NCBI GenBank assembly: GCA_001584585.1
Contig: LSYV01000001.1
Location: 337,069 to 401,068, forward strand
From: Gonium pectorale
Taxonomy: Eukaryota; Chlorophyta; Chlorophyceae; Chlamydomonadales; Volvocaceae
Length of the DNA stretch: 64,000 nt
Reading direction: 5' to 3'
Shown: positions 11,448 through 22,225 of the stretch, piece by piece
How the letters are laid out: the number at the start of each line of letters is the position of its first letter
Numbering within the stretch: the first letter of the stretch is position 1
The notes under the pieces: model-generated
What the model saw: only the letters and a program-made list of their open reading frames with translations
Databases searched by the model: none
What the model was told of the DNA's origin: nothing
Position numbers and translations under genes: made by a program

Positions 11448-12282
11448 CCTGGTCTGCTGCAAACTGATGTACCGCCTGACCCACCACGCCATCACCTCCC
11501 GCCTGACATCCTCCGCCAGCACATGGCCCAACGCCAGCACCAGCTAGAGCACTGGCTGCGCGAGCAGGAGGTGGAACGGCAGGCTGAGGCCGATGTGGTG
11601 CGTTCGGGGTGAAGGGGGCGACACACAGCTAGAAGGCGACTTTAGAAGCATGCACGGGTCCACGGGTACCAGCTGATTGCGGGGCATAGTAGAGGCCGAC
11701 GCGTCTGCGGTGATACCACGTAAATCACGCTTAGCTACATGAAAAGTGGATTGGAAAGACCTGTGAGCACGTTTCTGTGTTAGAAGTAGCTGCACGTCAA
11801 AGCCACGGTCCGGCACCATGGCTCTCTGGTTGCAACGCTGCCTGTGCGCTCACCTCACTTCTCCGACCCCCGCCCGTCCTCGCCACGGTGCCGCCCCGCA
11901 GGCCGACGAGGCGCTGCCCCCGCAGGTCACCCAGGCCATCATCAACGCGGGCCTCGCCCAGCCGGGCGGCAACGAGCGGCTGCACATCCACGTGCACAAG
12001 CACCACCAGCACCACCACTACCACCACAGGGACCTGCAGCCGGTACCGCAGGAGCCCGCAAGGATCCAGCAGCATGAGATGGACAACAGGTACCTGCAGC
12101 CGGTGCGGAAGGGGCCCGCAGCGCTGCAGCAGGAGCTGGACGTGACTCACACCCTACAGACCTTCCTATGGGGGGGCATAGCCTCGATGGCCCTGATCGC
12201 CGCAGGGCTCGTCATCGGCACCCCTGCGGCGGCAAGGGTCCACAAGTCGGTCATGGCGGCACTTAACCCAAGCCGCGATTAA
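11448..12282 (+). CDS. Coiled-coil, His-rich protein with one membrane segment (partial model)
   Basis: Two exons are supported: about 11448-11597 (donor gtgcgttc) and 11902-12282 (acceptor ccgccccgcag), joining in phase 0. The first encodes a charged helix around HWLREQEVERQAEADV. The second starts ADEALPPQ, then has a histidine block (HIHVHKHHQHHHYHH), a duplicated stretch based on LQPV..GPA/EPA, a hydrophobic segment (FLWGGIASMALIAAGLVIG) and a short basic tail. The histidine block could bind metal, and the C-terminal hydrophobic helix suggests tail anchoring; both are inference. The true 5' end is not found. A protein of the same order lies at 42550-42948 on the other strand. It matches no family I recognise, and could be a host gene or an accessory ORF of a mobile element. 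Confidence 0.55.
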
Positions 12283-13081
12283 GAACGAGCCCGGGAAATT
12301 GGCTGGGCGCACGCAGCGGTTAACATGCCGTACACGCTTCAGTGTGTGGTACTCATACATAAGTGGCGTGACAATGCATGTCTGCTAGGAACGTGAAGTG
12401 AAGAGGCGGTCTGGACATTTGCGTGCAGCTGGGCAATGCGTACGGTACGGTTGGCATACTGTGAAGAGATTCCCGAACAGGTACCCACTGCACATGGCCC
12501 TCCACGCATGGCCGAAGGAGTCTATGGCGGGAAGTAACAGTTTCAGTAACGCATTGATTCAATTCCGCGGGTTCAGTTAGCCCATCGAGTTTCCCTTGGT
12601 TTGGCACGCCATGTCCGTCGGTAGTTGGCATGCCATCTGGCTGATGTCTGTCTCCCCAAAAATCGGCTTTTATTAAATAAATCGGTTTATGTTGGAGTAG
12701 CGTATCGTTGTGACGCTTTGGGCGGAAACCGTTCGTCGTGGCGACCGGTTTTAGGCTAGTACCCTCCGCCGACGCACCCCCGTCCGCGGTAGTGCTACCC
12801 GCCGCCATCAAAGGCTGATTACTGTGACTGAGCACGGTTGGTCTACCTTCTGGTTGTATTTGGTGCATGATTACGTATGCAGCAGCTATCCCGACATGAG
12901 TGCACTTGTGTTATGGCCGCCCAGGCTTTCCAGACCTCCATATCAGTTTGTAACATAGATTCGGCAGATGAATGGACCGCAGTATTGTTGCATTCTCGCT
13001 CCAGAGACCCGTGACGGGATTGGCATAACTCTCATGTCACATGAGTCAGGTACCTCACAGGAGTCATGTGAGGTACCTGGC
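12283..13081. other. No gene recognised; hairpin at 13048-13078
   Basis: Mostly featureless sequence. A perfect 12-bp inverted repeat (aggtacctcaca / tgtgaggtacct, 7-nt loop) lies at 13048-13078, just before LINE-derived sequence. Confidence 0.55.
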
Positions 13082-13390
13082 ATCTTTGGGACGGACGGAG
13101 CGCCACCTTTTCACTTTGCGGCACCTGATAGCCAAGCGTTCCAGGCCTGGGGCGCGCTCTCTGATTGTCATGCGAATCGACTTTGCCACGGCGTTCGATT
13201 CGGTGGATCATGAGGCGCTTTGGGCCGTCCGATGTCGTCGAGATGTACGGTATACGTGGACAGGCGCATTGCGGGCAGGCTATGAAGGTGCGAATGAGGC
13301 TCAATGTAAACGGAAAACGTGACCAGGAGATTACTGTGAGCCAGGGTGTGAACCAAGGGCGCCCGTTGTCCGTGGTGCTATGTGGACTCC
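13082..13390 (+). pseudogene. LINE reverse transcriptase fragment
   Basis: Encodes HLFTLRHLI, then IDFATAFDSVDHEALW, and after a frame change VNGKRDQEITVSQGVNQG. This is the same RT segment as the better-preserved minus-strand copy at 37163-37645. The fragment is short and frameshifted, and substitutions such as QGRPLS for QGCPLS indicate decay. It abuts the Penelope-like element. Confidence 0.85.
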
Positions 13391-13394
13391 CTAT

Positions 13395-14801
13395 TTTATT
13401 TGAGAGCGGTGAATACTGGCCGGCAAGCAGGGCGCGCTTGGCGGGGAGGTTGACGTTGCCATCCGCCGCAATGAACCACGTCAGACGCAAGGCCTGGAAA
13501 CCGGGCTGGTCACGTTTATCGTAGAGCCGGGCGAGGATGCGGGCGGAGCCATCAGGCGTCGAGCGCAGCACCAGGAGGATGTCCAGGAACGGCAGCGTGT
13601 CGGGGCCGAGATGGGGATGCCGATGCGGGTCAACCTAGAGGCAGGCCGGGTAGAGCCCATGGAGGCCACAATACTGTTGGTCGCACCGCAGCCGGTGTGG
13701 TAGGTGTGCGTTGCTAAGGGAGATTAGGTCATCAAGAAATCGGTGAGTGTAATCAAATGCCGTCAGGACATCGCGAGCAGAAGAGAGAAGATCCGGCCGG
13801 CGGCGCTGGGCGTTGAATTCGAACTCGTACCAACCCAGGAAGATGTTGGCAATGGAAGGTGCGGCAAATCTGGCGCACGAGGCACGGCCCGAAGTGGATG
13901 AACGTAGAAGATACAAGCGATGAGAAGACGACGTCGAAGGCGCCGGCGTCAAAAAAGCAGCGGACATGACGCCCCCGGGCCGTATAGGTGCTGGAGGGGC
14001 CCTCCCGGACCAGGCTGGCGCTGTGTACAGGCCGCGCGTCAGGGCGCTGGCGGGCGGGGAGGGTAGTCAGGACCTCGATCCCCGCGAAGCCCTCCAAGCA
14101 GGCGTGGGTGAGCTTGGCAAGAGTCCGGCGGCACAGAACATCAAGCGGGATGTTGGTATACAGCCGCGCGAAGTCGCAAGCACCCATGGGGCCCAACGCA
14201 GCGACCGGGATGGCGGCGGCGTACGTTGAAGCGATGGGCGGTTGTCATGACATCCGAGGAGTTGAAGCAGTACTAGGGCTCGGTGCCGAAGGCAGCCCGC
14301 CAGCGGCGGCAGAAATCCGTGGATAGGGCGCGAAGGGCAGTGGTGACGACGTCGCTGATGTCGGAGGCCGGGCACGCATGGGAGCAGGCCAGGAAGCGCA
14401 TGCCTGGCGGGGTCTTGTGCATCTTCATGGTGCCAGCGTAGTAGGCAGGCCGGAGAGTCGCGTCGTAGGCGAGTCCCCACGACTGAAGCCGGCCGTTTTC
14501 CCGCGCAAAGTGGGCAGCCATGTCGTCGGGCTTGGCGGCGGCGTAGAACGCTGGCGCAGCAGCAGCGCGGGGGTCGCGGCGGCGGGGCCGGGGCCAACGG
14601 GCCCGGTGCTGGGGGAGGGAGCCGTAGTCGTCAGCGGAGTCGTAGTCAGCATAGGCAGGGGCGTCAGCGCGGGCGCCAAGGCGGGCGCTGTGCCGGACTG
14701 GCCGGGGGCGGGCAGCCGCCCGGCGCCCAGGGCGGCAGGGGCGGGCGGGGCGGTGTGGCCGAGGGCGGCGGCGAGGGTGGCGAAAAGGGCAGGCGGACCG
14801 G
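13395..14801 (-). pseudogene. Penelope-like element RT, C-terminal part
   Basis: Read on the minus strand, frameshifted pieces give the PLE reverse transcriptase landmarks in order: GTMKMHKTPPGMRFLA, DFARLYTNIPLDVL, SIANIFLGWYEFEF, THRFLDDLISLSN and PFLDILLVLRS. The final LYDKRDQPGF region is the thumb. PLEs copy RNA into DNA at chromosome ends or nicks. Several frame changes make it inactive. I saw no GIY-YIG endonuclease after the RT; LINE-derived sequence follows. The upstream half of the element is at 18545-20293 beyond the inserted CACTA-like element. Confidence 0.85.
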
Positions 14802-15781
14802 CACTCTGGGAAAAGATCTTGTTCGTTATTTTAAATGACTTTGTTACACACTTCATTCGCCTCTTCGTTAATTTGTCACTCCCAATAATGAACACCAACG
14901 GCTGCTAATGAACCAAAAGTTGCCTGACGTCATAACAAACTAAAGGAATGAACTGGATTTCATGTTCGTTTGCAAAACGAAGGGTCATTACAGAATGAAT
15001 AGCCCGTTACACAATAACGAATAGTAAATTACAGGTGGTTTCTATATTTGCACTTCGATTTCATAACGAAGTGATATGAAACAAAATGGGTCCGTTCCCT
15101 ACCTTAATGACCCATGGGACTATTCTCGTTTGTGCTTATAAAAACTTAGAATTTCCCATAACCGCTGTGCTTCTTACTTTGGACTCAACTGTAAAACAGA
15201 CATGAACAGGTATCCATTCACTACTGCTGTTACAAGGATGCACACAAGCAAGCACACACACTCACTTCACATGGGCAGTGCTACTAGTGCTGCACGTAAA
15301 ATGAAGAGGGCAGCACGCAGTGGTGCCTGTTACGACTGAATTATCATTTAACGATGAATAGTTATACGACACCTCACACCATGCCAAGAGGCTCGACCAA
15401 GTTCCAGGCTACGCACAAGCAACGCAGATAAACCCCTGCCCTCGCACATCTCCCAACCTCCAGCAGGAGCATCCAGAGCAACCCTTGCATGTATGCATTG
15501 ATGATGAGGAAAGAATTGGCCAACTGCCAATTGTTGCAATGGCTGCTTACTTCGTAATCAAGATAGATAGCTAGGGGGTGGATCGAGCAGCACGCATATG
15601 AAGCAAGTAGTTATCAGTTCTCATGCATCACAATTAACATGAACATAGCATGCATCTTGCATGCATAAGCATTGCCATTTCAACTTGCATATTGTCCAGG
15701 TGTACACAAATTTGCATGCACGACGGAAGGATACATAAAGAATGGCACAAGCACAGCATAGGTCTATGCGTCAGGTCATCT

Positions 15782-17002
15782 TCATCCATGGTCACGGTCA
15801 GTGAGGTGCTCATACGGCATGAAGTACATAGTGCCCATGCTATGGCCATCCGGACAGGCACAACATAGCTTCCGAGATAATGCATCTGGGAGCAGGCCGT
15901 AGTTGGCCCAAAATATATCTTTCTCTGCTGCCCTCCGGCTATTTGGCGTGTTAGCCCCACACAATTTTTCAGCAGCAGTCTTACGCTCCTTCGCAGATAG
16001 GTTTTGGCTGCTATGGGCCACATCCATATCAACAACAAACATCCGCGCATTGGAGCGTGTGGCATCCGTAAGATACAAGTCACACACTGCAAAGCGTACG
16101 AACACTCCCTCCTCAAGGAATGATGGAATGCGGACAACGTACTTGATGAATGCAATCAACGTACGTGAAAGAGCCCATCTCAACTTTGGCCCAGCAAGAT
16201 GTACGGACCCTGGAGCGTCCGTACAAGTCACTGTGATATCGCTCCTCGTCTACCTCAGCTCGTGCAAACAACCTCACTTGCAGCTTTTCTTCCTTATCGC
16301 CATATACAACAGAAGCCACGCGCTGGTTGTGAAGCTTCCCGGTGCCGCTGATGTAGCCTGCTGAGATGCGATGGGGATAGTCTTGGGCCAGGACAGTGAT
16401 GGCCTCCACGATTTCAGACGCGACCAATGCAGACTCTTCTTGAACCTGCAGCGGGAGCGGCAGTAATGAAAGATTGGCCTACATAAACTTTTTCGAGATA
16501 AAGAAAGCGACAGCCCACGCATACACCAGCGAGGCGGGCTCCATGCATGCATCAACATGGTGCTTGCAAGGACGAAGTTGTTACGCCATAGACGTGTGGT
16601 TGCAAGAATGAAGTCATTTACGCTGCAGCCATGTGCTTGCAAGGACGAAGTCATTTACACTATAGACATGTGCTTGCAGGGACGAAGTCATTCACACCAG
16701 TTAACAACGCACAAAGTCCATCATGAAACAAAGCAGATAGATCTACTCACATCAGCACTGTCGCTGGAGAACAGTTGCACTGGCTTGCCCAGCAACAGGA
16801 CTCCTGCTTGCACCTGGTCGTACTTAGCTGCATCAAGATAGTCGTGCTTCTTAGTCTTGACCATTCGGGCAAGTTGGGCGGTGCAAGTCAGGTCAGGATC
16901 CCCTTCTGCCATAGAGTCAGAATAGCGCATGATAAGAAGGCGCTGGGAATAAACCTTCTCAGGTAACGAAGTCGTTTCATCCATTAACGCATTCATTCGC
17001 AT
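15782..17002 (-). pseudogene. Decayed internal ORF of the CACTA-like element
   Basis: An exon near 17002-16751 encodes a helical segment with QLARMVKTKKHDYLDAA and ends at a good donor (gtgagt). The next exon starts after ccgctgcag near 16445 and encodes VQEESALVASEIV through GYISGTGKLHNQRVASVVYGD. Near 16165 the frame breaks at a TACG repeat, and the sequence continues in another frame through FVRFAVCDLYLTDATRSNARMFVVDMDVAH. The second half weakly recalls the C-terminal domains of CACTA transposases, but I cannot identify a catalytic core. It is probably the remnant of an element-encoded protein. Confidence 0.5.
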
Positions 17003-18210
17003 ACGGTAATGAACAGCAGTGCCTGTTCGTTATGGTGTGGTAACGAAGTCCTTGCATACAGTTCAACCACCTCATTCGCACATGGTAATGAACAGCGGTG
17101 CCTCTTCATTATGGTTTGGTAACGAAGTCGTTGCATCGATTAACGCATTCGTTCGCACACAGTAACGAACAGCAGTGCCTGTTCGTTATGTTATGGTAAC
17201 GAAGTCGTTGCACACGGGACAACCACCTCATTCGCACATGGTAATGAACAGCAGTGCCTCTTCATTATGGTTTGGTAACGAAGTCGTTTCATCCATTAAC
17301 GCATTCATTCGCATACGGTAATGAACAGCAGTGCCTGTTCGTTATGGTGTGGTAACTAAAAAGGTTACAGGTTACAGGTACCCGTCAAAGCCTGTGTGGC
17401 CATGGGTAGATTGAAAGTAGATAGTAACGAAGTCCTTGCATACAGTTCAACGAACTCATTCGCACATGGTAATGAACAGCGGTGCCTCTTCATTATGGTT
17501 TGGTAACGAAGTCGTTTCATCCATTAACGCATTCATTCGCATACGGTAATGAACAGCAGTGCCTCTTCATTATGGTTTGGTAACGAAGTCGTTTCATCCA
17601 TTAACGCATTCATTCGCATACGGTAATGAACAGCAGTGCCTGTTCGTTATGGTGTGGTAACGAAGTCGTTGCACACGGGACAACCACCTCATTCGCACAT
17701 GGTAATGAATAGCAGTGCCTCTTCATTATGGTTTGGTAACGAAGTCGTTGCATCGATTAACGCATTCGTTCGCACACGGTAATGAACAGCAGTGCCTGTT
17801 CGATATGGTGTCGTAACGAAGTCCTTGCATACAGTTCAACGAACTCATTCGCACATGGTAATGAACAGCGGTGCCTCTTCATTATGGTTTGGTAACGAAG
17901 TCGTTTCATCCATTAACGCATTCTTTCGCATACGGTAATGAACAACAGTGCCTCTTCATTATGGTTTGGTAACGAAGTCCTTGCATACACTTCAACGAAC
18001 TCATTCGCACATGGTAATGAACAGCGGTGCATCTTCATTATGGTTTGGTAACGAAGTCGTTGCATCGATTAACGCATTCGTTCGCATACAGTAACGAACA
18101 GCAGTGCCTGTTCATTATGTTGTGGTAATGAAGTCCTTGCATACAGGTCAACGAACTCATTCGCACATGGTAATGAACAATCGTGCCTGTTCGTTATGGT
18201 GTGGTAACGA
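16963..18210. repeat. Subterminal 77-79-bp tandem array of the CACTA-like element
   Basis: About 15 units based on taacgaagtcgttgcat, then a ttaacgcattc or ttcaac segment, ggtaatgaacagcagtgcct and gttcgttatgg. Each unit carries the 7-bp core in both orientations. Two unit types alternate irregularly. A 60-bp stretch at about 17358-17421 resembles the 3' tail of the window's LINE family and interrupts the array. Confidence 0.85.
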
Positions 18211-18544
18211 AGTCGGTAAACGCATTCATTCTCGCGAAGAGTGTGGCAGTTCGTTGCTGTTAGTTACGGAATGAACACATGTGCAGTTCATTTCGAAGTT
18301 TTCATTGCGAGTTCAATGACCCGACGTACTGTTCATTATCTACAAACAAGTAACAAACAGGATATGCCGTTCATTTATATTGTACATATCAATTCATTCA
18401 GGAACGAATGGTAGGAGTTCGTTTAGTCCTGTTCATAACACTGACAAATTAACGAAGTGAGTAATGAACCAGCAAAACGAACTGGAATGGCCCGAAATAA
18501 TGAACTTAAATAATGAACCCCAAAGTCTTCGTTTTCCCAGAGTG

Positions 18545-20293
18545 CGGTGGCAGGGGCGTTGGCGGTGACGTGGAGGGAGGAGGGACGGTCTCCCGGCTAC
18601 GGGGGTCCTGAGGTGGCGCTGGGGGGGCCCAGCTGCGGGTGCGGGGCCGGCAGGCGCAGGGGCGGGGGCGGCTGGAGGGGGTTGGGCGGAGCGGGCGGGA
18701 GCAGGGGCTTGGAGGCGGCCGGCAGGGCGGTGGCGAGTGCGTCGGGGACGGACACGAGGGCGGCCGGTGGCGGTGGTGGGCGTGAGGCCCGGTGGGTGGA
18801 GGGCGGAGTCGATGGCAGCGGCGGCGGCGTGGGCGTCGGCAAGAGCGAAGGCAGCATGGTGGAGAGCCTGGCGAGTGGCGTCCCACGGGTTCTGCTGGTC
18901 CAGGTGAAGCTGGGGGGCTTTGCAGGCCTGCTCGGCGGTGACGGCGGTGGCGAGCGCGGAGGACTGGGCGCGGCGGAGGAGGCCGCGGATGCGGTGGTGG
19001 TCGGGGAGGGTAGGGGGAGGGAGAGTGTAGGCGAGGGCGGCAGCGTCGGCACGTGAGGTGTGTGCGGCCGCGACAGCAGCGGCGACCTGCGGCAGGCCAA
19101 AGGATGGGACAACGGCCGCGACTCCAAAGGGGTCGTCCAAGTTAATGTCCAGCGCGAGAGCTCGGCGGAGGAGGTCTCGTGTACGAGTCGTGGCGGCCGC
19201 GAACTGCGCGGCGGGGGCGGCGAGCGGCAGAAGGCGGCCAGGGGGTCTGATAGTAGGGCGTCTGCAGCAGGGCCGGCCGGGCCGGGGCCGGTGCCAGGGT
19301 GAGAGGGAGCAGCCGTGGAGGTGGTGAAGGCGGGGGAGGCGGCAGGTTGGGGTGGGGGCGGTGGCGGCTGGGGCAGGGGCGGGGAGGGGTCGAGGACGAC
19401 GGTGGCGGCGGTGGGGCGGCAGCGGGGGCGATGGTGGGGTGGGGGGTCGGGCCGTCAAGGTGAGCGGCGGCCGGGGCGGGTGGGGTGAAGGCAAGGGTGG
19501 GAGGGGTGATGGTAGGGGGGCGACTGGGGCGGTGGGATTGGCGGCGGGGGAGGCCGCCGGTGTCGATGTCCCGCATGACTGTGCCGGCGTAGAGAGGTTA
19601 CTGCGGGGAAGGGCGTATTCGAGCTCCGTGTAAACTGCAGGGTGTGGGTAAGGGTGTCGTTAAGCAGCTGCGGGGCGGTTCGTGGGCTCGGTGGTGGGCG
19701 CCTTTGCGGAAAAACTCGTACAAGCGGGGCCCCAGGATAACGTCGGGGGCGGTGGTGACGACGTGGGGGATGCATGGGGGACGGACGTTGGCGAAGGCGG
19801 CCTCGTGGCAGCGGCACGGAGCAGCACGCAGGCGGGCCAGAGACGTTGCGGTGAGGTGGCGGGCGAAGCGGCCGTAAGTGCAGAAGAGCTGCAGGAGTGG
19901 GCGGCCCGCGGTGAGGAGGACGGTCAGGCGGGGACCGGGGAGCGATGAGGCGGCATTGGCGGCGGTGAGGGCTTGCTGGATGGCTGCAGTGGGGACGAAT
20001 TGGGGTACGGCGCCAGGAACCCAGAGGCGCTGGGTGATGTTGGGCGGGGCGCGGGTGCGACGAGCTGCGAGGGCTTGGCCAAGAGGGGCGACGAGGGCAG
20101 TAAGGAAGCTGGCAGGGAGTCCGATGTGAGCGGGCGTATGGTGCGTGACAAAGCCGTAGAGGAGACGGACGGTACGGTTGGCAAAGAGCGTGAAGTATTC
20201 GGCGGGGATGGGGCGCCGCGTGGGAGTGCTGGATGAATAATTCCGGTAGGGGTACGCATAGGGGCTCCCCAACGCATCAGCCTCCTGGCCCAT
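18545..20293 (-). pseudogene. Penelope-like element, N-terminal part and Pro-rich linker
   Basis: From 20293 leftward the frame encodes YFTLFANRTVRLLYGFVTHH, then a segment ending in APCRCHEAAFANVRPP, HVVTTAPDVI and YEFFRKGAHHR. This matches the Cys-x-Cys / HVVTgD / KGxxxR block found upstream of RT in many PLEs. It is followed by roughly 800 bp of Pro/Ala-rich low-complexity coding sequence (19500-18600) that leads to the RT half beyond the inserted element. Frames switch within the linker, so the gene is broken. Confidence 0.75.
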
Positions 20294-20815
20294 AGCGTAT
20301 TGCGAGTAAGTTGCCTTCGGAAATTAGGCTTTACAAAACTGAAAAGCTGGGCGAAAGTTCCATCAATTTGGTGGCCACGGCGTCCACCAAGATGGTGGCC
20401 ACCGAGTACACCGTTAGGTGGTCATTTGGGACATGCGCGCGGTCACACATCCACATCCTAAGGTTTCACGCCCTCTTCTCTAGTTTGGCCATGGCCGTAT
20501 TTATGTGTTAGTAAAGCATTCATTTACCGGTATGTGTTAGTAATGCTTGGGGAACTTGATACTCCAGCAGCTCCAGCTCTCCAGCAGGCTCCTTCGTAGG
20601 GCGATATCGGCAGCCGTCCCGGATCCGCCGGGGCGTACACCCCCGGCCAGCGGGCGTCGGCGACTGCAGCGGTAAGGGATGCGCCGGCGGAGAGGCGAGG
20701 AATGAGGTGGAGAATCGCGGCTAGCCGCCAATTTACGGCGTCTTACGGTTGCCTGCTCGTGCCTGTATCTTTTCTGGTTGCTGATTGCACCTGCTTTCTC
20801 GTACGGAGCCCGGGC
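20294..20815. other. No gene recognised
   Basis: Short spacer between the PLE and the first LINE fragment. It contains a small direct repeat (gtggccacggcgtccaccaagatggtggcc region near 20370) and nothing else I can support. Confidence 0.5.
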
Positions 20816-20817
20816 TT

Positions 20818-21618
20818 AAGGCCGGACTTGATTAACGTGATCCTTGAGGGTGCTATGACAAATCCAATGGTTGAAGAGCATAGTGCATACATGCGGGCCG
20901 TTATATGGGTTCTGGAACGGCCTCATTGAGCGCCCCGGCGTGATGTATGTGCCATCGAGCTTTCGTGGCAGACCTGAAGATGGCGATTGAGGAGGGTGTG
21001 GCCGACTGTTGGTCGGCTGGTGTACTGCGGTTTCTGGCTGACGCTGGCTGACGCTGGAGTGCAGGCACCCGAAGGGACTAGCGACCAACGCTCAGACATT
21101 GTACTTTGCCAACTTAACTATACCTATCTCGGAAGTTCTGGGCTCGTACGCGGACAGGCTAGACGCGCGGTGGCGGTTGCCGCACGTGAATGGTGCGCCC
21201 CGCGAGTTCCCCTGCGGAGAGGCCGGGGGTAAACTTTGCCGGTATGTGCATTGGATGGGTGATCCGGTGCACGGCACAACTGTGATGGCGCCTAGCCTGC
21301 ACCAGAAGCTCACGCGCTTCCGGCTGGGGTGCTGGGAGACGGAAGTCAACCGCCCCAACGGGCGGGCTAGGTGCGAGCGGACATGCAAGGTGTGCGGTGA
21401 TGCCACGGCGATGGAGGACGAGCTGCATGTGTTTTGGCGGGATGAACGTCACATGTCTTGCTCTGTACCCGCCCGCCCTATTGGAAACGTCGCGCCTTCG
21501 GGCGTTTATGGCCGTAGAGGCAGGCTCCCTCTTTCTGTGCAGGTTTCTCTTTTTTTGCGAGTGCCCGTGCTATGAGCACCTTCGCGACCAGTTTGAAGGC
21601 GCATTGCAGTTCAGGCGC
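20818..21618 (+). pseudogene. LINE C-terminal fragment with an inserted R1 element
   Basis: Encodes a decayed AMTNPMVEEHSAYMR block, then a well-preserved SYADRLDARWRLPHVNGAP to NRPNGRARCERTCKVCGD stretch, the CCHC-type zinc motif near the C-terminus of the LINE ORF. After ELHVF the frame is broken by an R1 repeat, then resumes as CECPCYEHLRDQFEGALQF. Part of the segment between 20930 and 21090 is rearranged. It is non-functional. Confidence 0.85.
21446..21560 (+). repeat. Dispersed repeat R1, copy 2 (inside LINE)
   Basis: Contains gaacgtcacatgtcttgctc, ccctattggaaacgtcgc and ccgtagaggcaggctccc, and ends in a T run. Intact LINE copies show the uninterrupted site (catgtgttttgcgagtgcc), so this is a true insertion of about 120 bp next to a T run. 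Confidence 0.82.
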
Positions 21619-22225
21619 GACCGTTGCTCGGCTCGTGTACTGCGTTTCCTGGCTGACGCTGGTGTGGCACCCGAGGGCTTGCGGCCAACGCTCAGACATC
21701 ATACTTTGCTATTTATTTTTGATATTGACAATCGTATGCGCACCGGCTTGACGCGAGGTTGCGCATGTGAACAGGGCGCCCCGCTAATTTCCCTGAGGCG
21801 AGGCCAGGGTTAAGCTTTGCCGGTATGTGCATTGTATGGGTGATCCGGTGCACGGCACAACTGTGATGGCGCCTAGCCTGCACCAGAAGCTCATACGCTT
21901 CCGGTTAGGGTGCTGACAGACGGGAGTTAACCGCCCCAACGGGCGGGCTAGGTGCGAGCGGACATGCAAGATATGTGATGATGCCAAGTCGATGGGGGAC
22001 GAGCTGCATGTGTTTGGCGAGTGCCCATGCTATGACCACTCGCGACCACTCTGAGGGCGCCTTGCAGCTTTAGCTCCGGGACATGTTCGCAATTATGAGG
22101 GAGGCCCCACCTGCTGCGGTGGCAGCCTTTTGCAGGCTGTCTGGGACACTAGGCGCTGAAGTGGGGAAGAGACGGCATTCATGACCCTTTACGCCCCCCT
22201 CCCACCCACTATTCACATTTCGTCC
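21619..22225 (+). pseudogene. Second decayed LINE 3' fragment
   Basis: Starts abruptly with CSARVLRFLADAGVAPEGL, repeats the HWMGDPVHGTT and NRPNGRARCERTCK regions in degraded form and runs into the LINE 3' end (gaccctttacgccccc, cgtccatggg). It lies directly downstream of the first fragment in the same orientation, so the two are tandem or nested insertions. Confidence 0.75.

Larger units (their letters stand above)
14802..18544. mobile_element. CACTA-like DNA transposon inserted in the PLE
   Basis: The ends are perfect 13-bp terminal inverted repeats, CACTCTGGGAAAA, flanked by the 3-bp duplication CGG (14799-14801 and 18545-18547). A CACT start with a 3-bp target duplication is typical of the CACTA/EnSpm superfamily. 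Large subterminal zones on both sides are packed with TAACGAA / TTCGTTA / TAATGAA motifs in both orientations, matching the subterminal transposase-binding repeats known in that group. A decayed multi-exon ORF lies inside on the minus strand. The element interrupts the Penelope-like RT gene and is AT-richer than its surroundings. Superfamily placement rests on the termini; the transposase core was not recognised. Confidence 0.82.

Noticed and set aside
13032..13571. Single 179-codon minus ORF
   Set aside because: Its first part is the PLE thumb region (LYDKRDQPGF) and the rest is the antisense of a LINE RT fragment, so it spans two unrelated elements.
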